Of a stretch of DNA of 10,310 nt, positions 1 to 6,299 are shown piece by piece. Position 1 is the stretch's first letter; every line of letters starts with the position of its first letter. Below the pieces are notes generated by a model. The model was not told the origin of the DNA and searched no databases. It saw only the letters and a program-made list of their open reading frames with translations. Source of the stretch: JAUREX01 sp044356825 (GTDB taxonomy: Bacteria > Pseudomonadota > Alphaproteobacteria > Rhodobacterales > Rhodobacteraceae); the NCBI GenBank assembly GCA_044356825.1, contig JBIKVM010000100.1:1-10310 (forward strand). The letters run 5' to 3'. Made by a program: the position numbers and the translations under genes.

Positions 1-796
1 CCCGTCCACCGTTTCCAGAACGCCCGGCCGTAGTGACGCGTGGCGCGCAGGGTTTCGTTGCGGGGCGAGACATTGTCCGACATTGGTCCGAGGACAATGT
101 CGAGCGCGGCTGGGCAATCCTCCTTCCACGGTCGACCATTCTCGCGGATCGGGATGATTGCGGTGCCACCGCCCGCGATGTTGGCGCTGTCGCAGCGGCG
201 AGTATCGTAGGCGCCATCTGCGGTCATGATGCCGATGTCTTCGTCGTCCGGGATCTGGTCCAGCAGGTCTGGCAGGACGGGGCTGTCGCCTTCCCGGCTG
301 GGGGGTGAACTCGACCGCGCGGATGTCGGATGTGGCGGTGTCCATGGCCAGATGGACCTTGCGCCATTGGCGTCTTCCCTGGACACCATGCTTGCGGGCT
401 TGCCACTCGCCGTCGCCGAGGAACTTGATGCCGGTACTGTCCACCAGCAGGTTCAACGGCCCATCAGCACGGCGATACGGGATCTGCACCTTCAGGGTCT
501 TCTGTCTGCGGCACAGCGTGGAGTAATCTGGAACGGGCCAATCCAGCCCGGCCAGGCGCAGCAGGCTGGCGACCATCCCGGCGGTCTGCCTGAGCGGCGG
601 CTTGAACAGCACCTTGATCGACAGGCAAAACTGGATCGCCGCATCCGAGAACGCCGGCGGGCGTCCTGGCCGGCCTTCATGCGGCGCGTGCCAGGCCATC
701 TCCTTCTCCGGCCAGATCAGCAGCGATCTTCCTGAGCGCATCGTTGTCGGTGGACCAGTTCGTCGTGCGGTAGCGGGTGGGCTTGGGCTTGCTCAT
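1..796 (-). pseudogene. IS5-family transposase, frameshifted and partial
   Basis: This encoded a DDE transposase. It starts MSKPKPTRYRTTNWS. Reading across frames recovers characteristic blocks: MAWHAPHEGRPGRPP, AAIQFCLSIKVLFK, LNLLVDSTGIKFLGDGEWQ with the first catalytic Asp, and MTADGAYDTRR with the second. The Glu region lies outside the window. Two lesions are visible. Near 727 the frame changes between LRK and SLLIW, consistent with loss of about 5 bp relative to the usual RKRGSLLIW. At 300-305 a run of six G shifts the frame within FTPSREGDSPVL. After that the frame stays open to the window edge through RNETLRATRHYGRAFWKRW, with a 12-codon insertion (repeat copy A) between CPAAL and RNE. 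The family call is firm and comes from recollected IS5 sequences. Confidence 0.88.
71..99 (-). repeat. Palindromic repeat copy A, inside the IS5 transposase
   Basis: This 29-bp unit is bounded by perfect 8-bp inverted repeats, CATTGTCC and GGACAATG, which extend to 9 bp as ACATTGTCC/GGACAATGT. It differs from copy B by one base. The 31-bp extended unit at 70-100 is flanked by the direct repeat CGAG (66-69 and 101-104), which looks like a target-site duplication. In the transposase frame it reads D-I-V-L-G-P-M-S-D-N-V without a stop. Confidence 0.8.
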
Positions 797-834
797 GCCG
801 CCCGTCTAACCGCATGGATTCGTGATGTGAATCC

Positions 835-1114
835 TTCGCAGCGAGAGTTCTGCAACATGTATAACTGCCCCATGCGCAAGAGGGTTTCTGGATCAGTTTC
901 GCGCGCTGTCGGGTGCTGACATGTATTCGGCCTCTGTTGCGGCCATCGTCATGCCGCCGGCCCGTATGGTGTTCGCGGATCAGGTCCCAAATCAACGCCG
1001 CGTGCTCGATGGCACTTTGTTGCAGGCTGGTTCCTCTGATCCCGTCTCACGACCGTTGCGCCAAACTACTCCTAGCCCTCTTCCGCTCCGACACCCTCTC
1101 GACCGACGGTCGGC
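835..1114 (-). other. IS110 3' non-coding region, candidate guide (bridge/seek) RNA
   Basis: No credible gene is visible in these 280 bp between the IS5 end and the IS110 transposase stop. IS1111-type members of the IS110 family are known to carry their targeting RNA in the non-coding DNA downstream of the recombinase, and this position and size fit. A perfect 13-bp dyad, CGACCGACGGTCG, lies at 1100-1112 directly after the transposase stop. I saw no convincing long stem-loop by eye and did not locate the element's 3' terminus. The RNA assignment is inference from position. Confidence 0.35.
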
Positions 1115-2179
1115 TTACGCCGCCGCGGCCGGAGACTGGTAGACGCCGCCCTGGGCCAATGAGCCATTGGGAGCCATTGGTTCGAGCACAATGGCGAATG
1201 CCCAAACGATCCGCGCCATCTTGTTCGCCAGCGCCACTCGCACCAGTATCGGCGGCTTGCGCATCAGCATCCCACCCAGCCAGGTGCCCGGCCGGGCCGC
1301 GGCATGGACATGCCGCTTGATGATGACACTGTTGGCCCCGATGATCAGCAGCCGTCGCAAGGAGCGCTCGCCCATCTTGGTCGTGGCCCCGAGGCGTTGC
1401 TTGCCCCCGGTGGAATGCTGCCTCGGTGTGAAGCCCTGCCATGCCGCAAAATCCCGAGCCTTCCGGAACGTCTCCGGCGGCGGGGCCAGGACCGCGATGA
1501 CCGTGGCGATCAAGGGTCCGATACCCGGAACGGTCATCAGGCACCGGGCAACGTCGTTCTCTTTGGCCCGGCGGGTGATCTCGGCGACGAGTTCGCCGAT
1601 CTCTGTCTCCAGATGAGTGAGGGCTCCGACCAACACCTGAAGCGTGGCAATGGCATCGGCGGGCAGTCCGCTGTCCGGGTCCTTGACGATGGCGATCAAT
1701 CGCGCGGCGTTGGCTGCCCCCTGCGGTACGATCTGGCCGAACTCCCCAAGATGGCCCCGGAGCGCATTGATGGCCTGCGTCCGCTGGCGGATCAGCAACT
1801 CGCGGATCCGGAAGACCATCGCGGCCCCTTGGGTCTCTTCACTCTTCACGGGAACGAACCGCATCGTCAGGCGCATGGCCGCTTCGCAGATCGCTTCGGC
1901 ATCAGCAGCGTCGTTCTTCTGGCGCTTCACGAACGGCTTGACGTTCGCGGGCGGGATGAGGCGAACCTCGTGGCCCAGCTTGCCGACCTCGCGGCCCCAG
2001 ACGTGCGCGCCGCCGCAGGCTTCCATCGCCACCAAGCAAGGCGGCAGTTGACTGAAGAACGCCAGCACCTGATCCCGTCTCGGCTTCTTGCGCAGAACAC
2101 CAAGCCCCGACGCGTCAGCGCCATGCACCTGAAACACATTCTTCGCCAGGTCGAGCCCGACCGTGGTAATCTCCGACAT
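1115..2179 (-). CDS. IS110-family (IS1111-like) transposase
   Basis: This DEDD-type serine/RuvC-like recombinase of 354 residues moves the element using an RNA guide. The N-terminal RuvC-like domain shows GLDLAKNVFQVHG with the first Asp and KNDAADAEAICEA with the last acidic pair. The C-terminal Transposase_20 domain shows MTVPGIGPLIATVIAVL and WQGFTPRQHSTGGKQRLG with the expected catalytic Ser. The short 5' leader and long 3' non-coding region favour the IS1111 subgroup. The start at 2179 has a GGGGG ribosome site six bases upstream (2186-2190). The frame is intact and full length, so it may be active. The oddity is repeat copy C, which adds about 13 residues (FAIVLEPMAPNGS) between RIVWA and LAQGGVYQSP near the C-terminus, where relatives run straight through. 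Confidence 0.92.
   Translation of the reverse strand: MSEITTVGLDLAKNVFQVHGADASGLGVLRKKPRRDQVLAFFSQLPPCLVAMEACGGAHVWGREVGKLGHEVRLIPPANVKPFVKRQKNDAADAEAICEAAMRLTMRFVPVKSEETQGAAMVFRIRELLIRQRTQAINALRGHLGEFGQIVPQGAANAARLIAIVKDPDSGLPADAIATLQVLVGALTHLETEIGELVAEITRRAKENDVARCLMTVPGIGPLIATVIAVLAPPPETFRKARDFAAWQGFTPRQHSTGGKQRLGATTKMGERSLRRLLIIGANSVIIKRHVHAAARPGTWLGGMLMRKPPILVRVALANKMARIVWAFAIVLEPMAPNGSLAQGGVYQSPAAAA
1165..1193 (-). repeat. Palindromic repeat copy C, in frame in the IS110 transposase
   Basis: On the minus strand this copy starts CATTGTGCTCG and ends CCCAATG. It matches copy B at 24 of 29 positions, so it is the most diverged copy. The ten bases GAGCCATTGG are tandemly duplicated on the plus strand at 1161-1170 and 1171-1180, extending the unit. 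CATT occurs at both edges of the 39-bp extra segment and could be a target duplication. In frame it reads I-V-L-E-P-M-A-P-N. Confidence 0.7.
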
Positions 2180-2256
2180 GACCGTCCCCCTTTGTGGATC
2201 CTCACAGACCCACCTTGGCACATCGATGCCGTCAGGGAGCGGTCACATCATCAATG

Positions 2257-2924
2257 CCCCTTGCCGGTAAAGACGGCCTCCACCGCCGTCTTCGCGTCCA
2301 TTGTCCTCGGACCAATGGCGGACAATGAACGCTGTCTTAGATCCCGCGTGTGCATGCCCATTTGAAGACGGCAAATGCCCGGTCATGCGCGTCAAAGACC
2401 ATCTCCTGACTCTCGCGCTTGTAAGCCCGGACGAACATCATCCGGCTGTGGCACAGTCGGACATGGGCGACCTTCACGGTGATCGTGATGCCCGCGATCA
2501 CAACGATCTCGTGGCTCCAGTCGAACTGGTAGGCCTCACCCGGATCGCAGGAAAGCGGGACATAGGCTTCGGCCGTCACCGACCCCTGGGTCTTCGACCA
2601 GGTCCGAGCATAGCGACGGACGGCATCGTAGCCGCCCTCATAACCAACCGCCCGAAGTTCTTCGAAGATGCGGATCGGGGTGAGCCGCTCGCGAGGCGGC
2701 TTGTTCAAGTTGCCCTGTAGAAACTCCTGAAGATTCCGCTGCCAAGGGCCGATCCGTGGCCTCGGCTGATGGTCGCGTTCGTAAGTGAAGTCGGTCTCGT
2801 CCGACCGCAGGATCTTCCGCACCGTGTTCCGCAACACATGCAGCTCCCGCCCGATCTTCTTCACCGACCAGCCCTGCACATGAATGACCCGACGGACCCG
2901 CGCGATCGTATCCCCCCGCTTCAA
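2257..2924 (-). pseudogene. istA: IS21-family istA transposase, truncated and interrupted
   Basis: IstA is the DDE transposase of IS21 elements. The 5' part is well preserved for 195 codons: an N-terminal helix-turn-helix region (IGRELHVLRNTVRKILRS), then RLTPIRIFEELRAVGYEGGY, then the start of the catalytic core (GEAYQFDWSHEIVV with its first Asp, and VRLCHSRMMFVRAY). The frame stops at 2337 after KWACTRGI, where the family normally continues YDNMKTAVE. The expected continuation KTAVEAVFTGKG reappears at 2292-2257, on the other side of repeat copy B. The rest of istA, including the other catalytic residues, and all of istB are missing, because IS110 DNA begins there. The TTG at 2924 is the likely start (next residues KRGDTIARV). 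Its AGGGGGAG ribosome site lies unusually close, so the start is uncertain. Confidence 0.88.
2299..2327 (+). repeat. Palindromic repeat copy B, inside istA
   Basis: The 29-bp unit begins CATTGTCC and ends GGACAATG, with an inner GGACCAATG that can pair with the first arm instead. It lies antisense to istA, opposite to its orientation in the IS5 and IS110 genes. The istA sequences AAGACAGCG and AAGACGGCG (minus strand) flank it as an imperfect 9-bp direct repeat. About ten bases of the usual YDNM codons are missing here, so the insertion was accompanied by a small loss. Confidence 0.8.
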
Positions 2925-3088
2925 CTCCCCCTGCGACCGCTGCCCAGAAACGGATGGTCTGACAGATCAACAGGGGGCAGCAAAATTGCATGCCGAAACA
3001 CAGTCTGCTCATGCGCCCCAGCTATCATGCTGGAGCCTCAATATGAATCCCCTCAGGCGATTTGTGTATCAGAGCTCGCGCCGGTCGT

Positions 3089-3433
3089 TCAATCCTGACC
3101 CTTCGGGATGGCGATGCCGATCACCAGCCAGAAGCCAAGGAAGACCACCGTCAGAACGCCGCGAGCCGTCCAAACACGTTCGAAACGCCCGAGAAAGAAG
3201 TGATAGAGCATGCTTGCCGCGCCGGCTGCGAGCAGCGCAGCCGAAAACCCCGCGACCTCGCGCGCGTTCATCCCAGGAAGTGACCCGAAAACAATCGCCG
3301 TAAATGCCAGAGCGCCGCCGCCAAGGAGGATAGACCACGCGACATTGGCGCCACGCTTTCGATCGGTCATGAGAACAACCGCAGCGAAGGCGATGACCGA
3401 GGCGATTGCCGCGAAAAAGAGATGCCCACTCAT
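3089..3433 (-). CDS. Small four-helix membrane protein, unknown function
   Basis: The 114-residue protein has four hydrophobic segments at about residues 4-22, 31-50, 59-79 and 92-109, separated by short polar loops (TDRKRGAN, PGMNARE, GRFERVWTARG). It ends in the charged tail PKGQD. It should lie in the inner membrane. I do not recognise the family. The start at 3433 (MSGHLFF) is chosen because the first helix begins there; an in-frame ATG at 3529 would add a polar, non-conserved-looking leader. The ribosome site is weak (GGAAATGGAA farther upstream). It stands alone between the IS21 remnant and the IS3 element. It could be a surviving chromosomal or plasmid gene or a piece of a larger locus. 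Confidence 0.6.
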   Translation of the reverse strand: MSGHLFFAAIASVIAFAAVVLMTDRKRGANVAWSILLGGGALAFTAIVFGSLPGMNAREVAGFSAALLAAGAASMLYHFFLGRFERVWTARGVLTVVFLGFWLVIGIAIPKGQD

Positions 3434-3639
3434 GACGCGCTTCGTTCCATTTCCTTGTTTCTCTGACGAGCCGGACGACTTGAGCGGTGCCACCAAGGTG
3501 CCCGCCGACACTACCCGATTGGACTGCAAGTAGGGTGACCGTCTTCTGACTTCCCCATAAGGTCAAGCATTTTCTCTGCCAGGCCGGGCTTGGCTGGCAC
3601 TGCCATGCGATCCCGTGTGGCCGAATTCAGGTGGCGTCG

Positions 3640-3749
3640 TCAATCTAGCGCGTCGCCCGTGATGTAATTCAGAATGATCGCCGCAATCGCCGCCTTGATG
3701 GCCGCTCCGCCCTCGACTGGCAGATCGACAGGTTCTGGCGCCTCCGCCT
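3640..3749 (-). pseudogene. C-terminal tail of an unidentified gene next to the IS3 end
   Basis: A reading frame enters from the IS3 border and runs about 35 codons to a TGA at 3640-3642. It reads AEAPEPVDLPVEGG, then AAIKAAIAAIILNYITGDALD. The composition is natural-looking, with an acidic/proline linker followed by an alanine/isoleucine helix. It could be the 3' end of a gene that IS3 interrupted. I could not identify it. The DNA on the far side of the IS3 element does not continue it convincingly: a TAA occurs 10 codons upstream when the two flanks are joined. Confidence 0.3.
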
Positions 3750-3788
3750 TGAGCTACTCCCCGATCCTTGGGCAGTTTTCCGGATTGT

Positions 3789-4641
3789 TTAAGCGACTGC
3801 CTGGACCTGCTGATCGGTTTGGGTTGCGTTGAAGTAGACCACGGCGGGATGTTGACCGCCGTGGGCGGCAAGGGGCCGCTGGTGGTTGTAGAAGGTGATC
3901 CAGCGTCTGATGCCGGTCCTTGCCTGCGATCCGGTTGCCCAGGCGTGCAGGTAGACGCATTCATCTTAAGGGACCGCGAGAGACGCTCGATGAAGATGTT
4001 GTCGAGGTGGCGGGCTTTGCCGTCCGTGGAGATCTTGGTCTTGGCCCGATTCAAGCGCTCGGTCCAGTCGAAGGACGTGAACTGCGATCCTTGGTCGGTA
4101 TTCATGATCTCCGGCGGGCTGAACTTGTGGATGGCCTCGTTCAGCACCTCGACGCAGAACTCGGCCTCCAGCGTGTTGGAGATGCGCCAGGCTAGCACCT
4201 TGCGGGTGAACCAGTCCATGATGGCGACCAGATGGAGGAAGCCTTTGCGCATCGGCAAATGGGTGATGTCGGCGCACCAGACCTGATTGGGCCGCTCGAT
4301 CCGCAGCCCGCCCAGCAAGCAGGGATAGGTCTTGTGGCCCTTGGCGGGTTTGCTGGTGTCAGGCTTCTGCTAGATCGGCATCAGGCACATGAGGCGCATC
4401 AACCGCCGGTTGCGCTTGTCGTTCACGGCATGACCTTCGTTTTGCAGGTGCCACGTCATCTGCCGCACGCCGTAAAACGGTGTTTCGAGGAACTGCTTGT
4501 CGATCATCACCGTGAGGTCGAGGTCCATGGCCGTCTCGCCCATCACTTCGTAGTAGAACGACGACCGCGAGATCGACAGCAGGCGACACTGCGCCCCGAC
4601 CGACAGCTTGGGTGGTTTTTCTCGATTTTCTCGCGCCTCAC
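3789..4641 (-). pseudogene. IS3-family transposase OrfB, three lesions
   Basis: OrfB carries the DDE integrase core. Visible blocks are AQCRLLSISRSSFYYEVMGE, TPFYGVRQMTWHLQNEGHAV, RPNQVWCADITHLPMRKGFL (first Asp), EIMNTDQGSQFTSF (second Asp) and DNIFIERLSRSLK (Glu; the usual RLWRSLK Trp is Ser). Lesions: near 4610 a base is missing between KNHP and KLSVG, so the native GTG start at 4641 is out of frame with the body. At 4370-4372 an amber TAG replaces the usual Tyr codon in LMPIYQKP. Near 3964 a base is lost in SLKYECVYLHAW. After the third shift the correct frame still reads to QVQAVA and a stop at 3789. The gene cannot make a full transposase. Confidence 0.88.
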
Positions 4642-4931
4642 TTCCCGGCCCATGGCTTGAGCATTCGTGACAAAAAATCGTTGGCCACAGCCAGCTCCCC
4701 AATCTTTGCGTGCAGCGCCCGCACCGTATCCTCATCGATCTCAGGGGCCTTCTCGCCGCCCCGCTCGAAGATGTCGGCGGCCCCGTCAAGCAGCGCTTTC
4801 TTCCACTGATGGATCATCGTCGGATGCACGCCGTAATCGGTGGCCAGTTCCGACACCGTGCGCTCGCCCTTCACCGCCTCGAGCGCCACGCGGGCATTGA
4901 ATCGAGCGTCATCGTTCCTGCGGTTCTTCAT
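4638..4931 (-). CDS. IS3-family transposase OrfA (helix-turn-helix subunit)
   Basis: OrfA binds the element's ends. This 97-residue protein has an N-terminal HTH_Tnp_1 domain: FNARVALEAVKGERTVSELA, then DYGVHPTMIHQWKKALLDGA. A coiled region follows (TVRALHAKIGELAVANDFLS), ending in the LKPWAGK motif usual for this group. The start at 4931 has a good ribosome site, GAGGAGA, at 4939-4945. The stop TGA overlaps a GTG (minus-strand GTGA at 4641-4638) that is the likely native start of orfB in the -1 frame. OrfA itself looks intact. Confidence 0.88.
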   Translation of the reverse strand: MKNRRNDDARFNARVALEAVKGERTVSELATDYGVHPTMIHQWKKALLDGAADIFERGGEKAPEIDEDTVRALHAKIGELAVANDFLSRMLKPWAGK

Positions 4932-5012
4932 GTCCTGATCTCCTCGTTCTTGGAGACCAGCAGACGTCAGATTGTAGCTTCCATCACTTTCCGATTTTCG
5001 GGGAGTAGCTCA

Positions 5013-5092
5013 GTGAGAGCACGATCGTGCCGATCGTATTGCATTACGTCACGCGTGATGTGCTGGCTGACCCTTGGCGTCGCGTTCCAGTC
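5013..5092. other. Short gap between the IS3 element and dinB
   Basis: This gap holds two small palindromes, CACGATCGTG near 5018-5027 and TCACGCGTGA near 5049-5058. Neither is followed by a U-rich tract in the dinB direction, so neither is a clear terminator. No gene is visible. Confidence 0.4.
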
Positions 5093-6223
5093 TTAAAAGA
5101 GCGGCAACTGACCATCCTGCGCATGTCCCGCCCGAGAGGCGCCCTCCTGCAAGGTCGAGAGCGTGATGCCCAGGAGGCGGATCCCGAGGTGCGGCGGGAA
5201 GAGGGGGGCCAGCAGGGCCTCGGCCGTCTCGCGCAGCGCGGGTTCTGACTGGAAGGGATGGCTGCGCGTCAGGCTGCGCGTGATCTGCCGAAAGTCGGCG
5301 AACTTCACCTTCAGCGTCACTGTGCGTCCGCGCAATCCCTTGGCCGCCGCCTGCTGCCAGACCCTGGCCACGAGCCGCGCGAGTTCGCGGCGCGCCGCAT
5401 CGTGAGAGATGATGTCTGTCGAGAAGGTATCCTCGGTTCCGATCGACTTGCGCGGCCGGTTGGGCTCGACCGGGCGGGTGTCGATGCCGCGCGCGATGTC
5501 GTGATACCATTGTCCCGATTTCCCGAAATGCGCGCGCAGGAAGGGCAGATCCCGCGCACGCAGATCGGCGCCCGTGAGGATGCCGAGGCTCTCCATCCGC
5601 GTCGCTGTCGCGGGGCCCACGCCGTGGAACTTGCGCACCGGCAGGGTTGCCACGAAGACCGCCCCGCGCGCAGGGGGGATCACCGCCTGACCATCGGGCT
5701 TGTTGAGGCTGCTCGCCATCTTTGCGAGGAACTTGCAGTAGGAAATCCCCGCCGAGGCGCTGAGCCCGGTCTCGGCGCGGATGCGCGCGCGGATCTGGCG
5801 TGCGACATCGGTCGCGAGGTCGATGCCGCGCTTGTTGAGGGTGACGTCGAGATACGCTTCATCGAGCGAGAGGGGCTCGATGAGGTCGGTGAACTCGGCG
5901 AAGATCGCCCGGATCTCGGCCGAGACCGCGCGATAGACCTCGAAACGCGGGCGAACGAAGAGGAGATCGGGGCATTTGCGCCGCGCGGTCACCGAAGGCA
6001 TGGCCGAGCGCACGCCGAAGGCGCGCGCCTCGTAGCTTGCCGCGGCGACGACACCGCGCGCAGCCGAGCCCCCGACGGCGACCGGCTTGCCGCGCAACTC
6101 CGGATTGTCGCGCTGCTCGACCGAGGCATAGAAGGCATCCATGTCGACATGGATGATCTTGCGCGGCGAGACGGTCGCGGGGGCAGGCGCGTCCGTTTCG
6201 CTGGCGGCGTCCGACGACCCCAT
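5093..6223 (-). CDS. dinB: DNA polymerase IV (Y-family translesion polymerase)
   Basis: DinB copies past damaged bases and works at stalled forks through the sliding clamp. The protein has 376 residues, a normal length. The palm domain shows HVDMDAFYASVEQ with metal-binding Asp27 and the Tyr steric gate region, and SLDEAYLDV with the Asp121-Glu122 pair. A helix-hairpin-helix follows (KFHGVGPATATRMESLGI), then the little-finger domain (GTEDTFSTDI, LRGRTVTLKVKFADF). The C-terminus QLPLF is a beta-clamp binding motif. The start at 6223 is chosen because AGGAGGT lies at 6228-6234, a strong ribosome site; the 16 extra codons up to 6271 have none. All catalytic residues are present. The gene stands alone, with no imuA or dnaE2 beside it. 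I found no full GTTC-N7-GTTC LexA box upstream. Confidence 0.95.
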   Translation of the reverse strand: MGSSDAASETDAPAPATVSPRKIIHVDMDAFYASVEQRDNPELRGKPVAVGGSAARGVVAAASYEARAFGVRSAMPSVTARRKCPDLLFVRPRFEVYRAVSAEIRAIFAEFTDLIEPLSLDEAYLDVTLNKRGIDLATDVARQIRARIRAETGLSASAGISYCKFLAKMASSLNKPDGQAVIPPARGAVFVATLPVRKFHGVGPATATRMESLGILTGADLRARDLPFLRAHFGKSGQWYHDIARGIDTRPVEPNRPRKSIGTEDTFSTDIISHDAARRELARLVARVWQQAAAKGLRGRTVTLKVKFADFRQITRSLTRSHPFQSEPALRETAEALLAPLFPPHLGIRLLGITLSTLQEGASRAGHAQDGQLPLF

Positions 6224-6269
6224 GCGCACCTCCTGTCGCGCCGTCCCCGGGAGGCCGGCGGCCCCATGC

Positions 6270-6299
6270 ATCCGACATCACCTGTGCGGCGAACGTCAA
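6270..6299 (-). promoter_or_regulatory. Possible dinB promoter
   Basis: The minus strand has TTGACG (6299-6294) and, 18 bp on, TCGGAT (6275-6270), about 47 bp before the dinB start. The -35 is good and the -10 is weak. A lone GTTC half-site overlaps the -35, without the second half needed for an alphaproteobacterial LexA site. Confidence 0.3.

Larger units (their letters stand above)
1..834 (-). mobile_element. IS5-family insertion sequence, left part outside the window
   Basis: The element is defined by its transposase pseudogene (start 796) and by a candidate right terminus at 816-834, where GGATTC and GAATCC form an imperfect inverted repeat just upstream of the gene. The other end lies beyond the window. 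It is not mobile by itself, because the transposase frame is broken twice and carries a palindromic repeat copy. The exact terminus is inferred: without the other end I could not match two inverted repeats. Confidence 0.7.
835..2256 (-). mobile_element. IS110-family element (approximate limits)
   Basis: The transposase at 1115-2179 and its flanking non-coding DNA form the element. The upper limit near 2256 is set by where recognisable istA coding sequence (KTAVEAVFTGKG, 2257-2292) stops. The lower limit is bounded by the IS5 terminus near 834. IS110 elements typically lack terminal inverted repeats and target duplications, so the borders cannot be fixed from this sequence alone. Confidence 0.6.
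2257..2990 (-). mobile_element. IS21-family element remnant
   Basis: Only the istA-proximal end is left. The outer end is probably near 2990, where the minus strand reads TGCAATTTTGCTGCCCCCTG before the istA leader. Starting with TG and lying upstream of istA suits an IS21 terminus. The other end and istB are absent from this locus, so a terminal repeat comparison is not possible. Confidence 0.6.
3750..5012 (-). mobile_element. IS3-family insertion sequence, complete ends
   Basis: The 1263-bp element has perfect 15-bp terminal inverted repeats: TGAGCTACTCCCCGA at 3750-3764 and its complement at 4998-5012. The ends begin TG and finish CA, as in the IS3 family. The flanking triplets differ (CCT on the left, GTG on the right), so no target duplication remains. 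Inside are orfA and a broken orfB on the minus strand. Length and organisation are normal for IS3. Confidence 0.9.

Noticed and set aside
1304..2365. 353-codon plus-strand open frame across the IS110 transposase
   Set aside because: It is antisense to an intact transposase with all its motifs. No homology is recognisable.
4999..5035. tRNA-like start: GGGGAGTAGCTCAGTGAGAG resembles an acceptor and D-arm
   Set aside because: Most of it is the IS3 terminal repeat, which also occurs inverted at 3750-3764. The following bases lack a proper anticodon arm with U33 and a TTC arm, so it is not a tRNA gene.
3640..5092. One gene split by the IS3 element, with its 5' part on the dinB side
   Set aside because: Joining the flanks without the element gives a stop after ten codons, and no target duplication supports a simple insertion.
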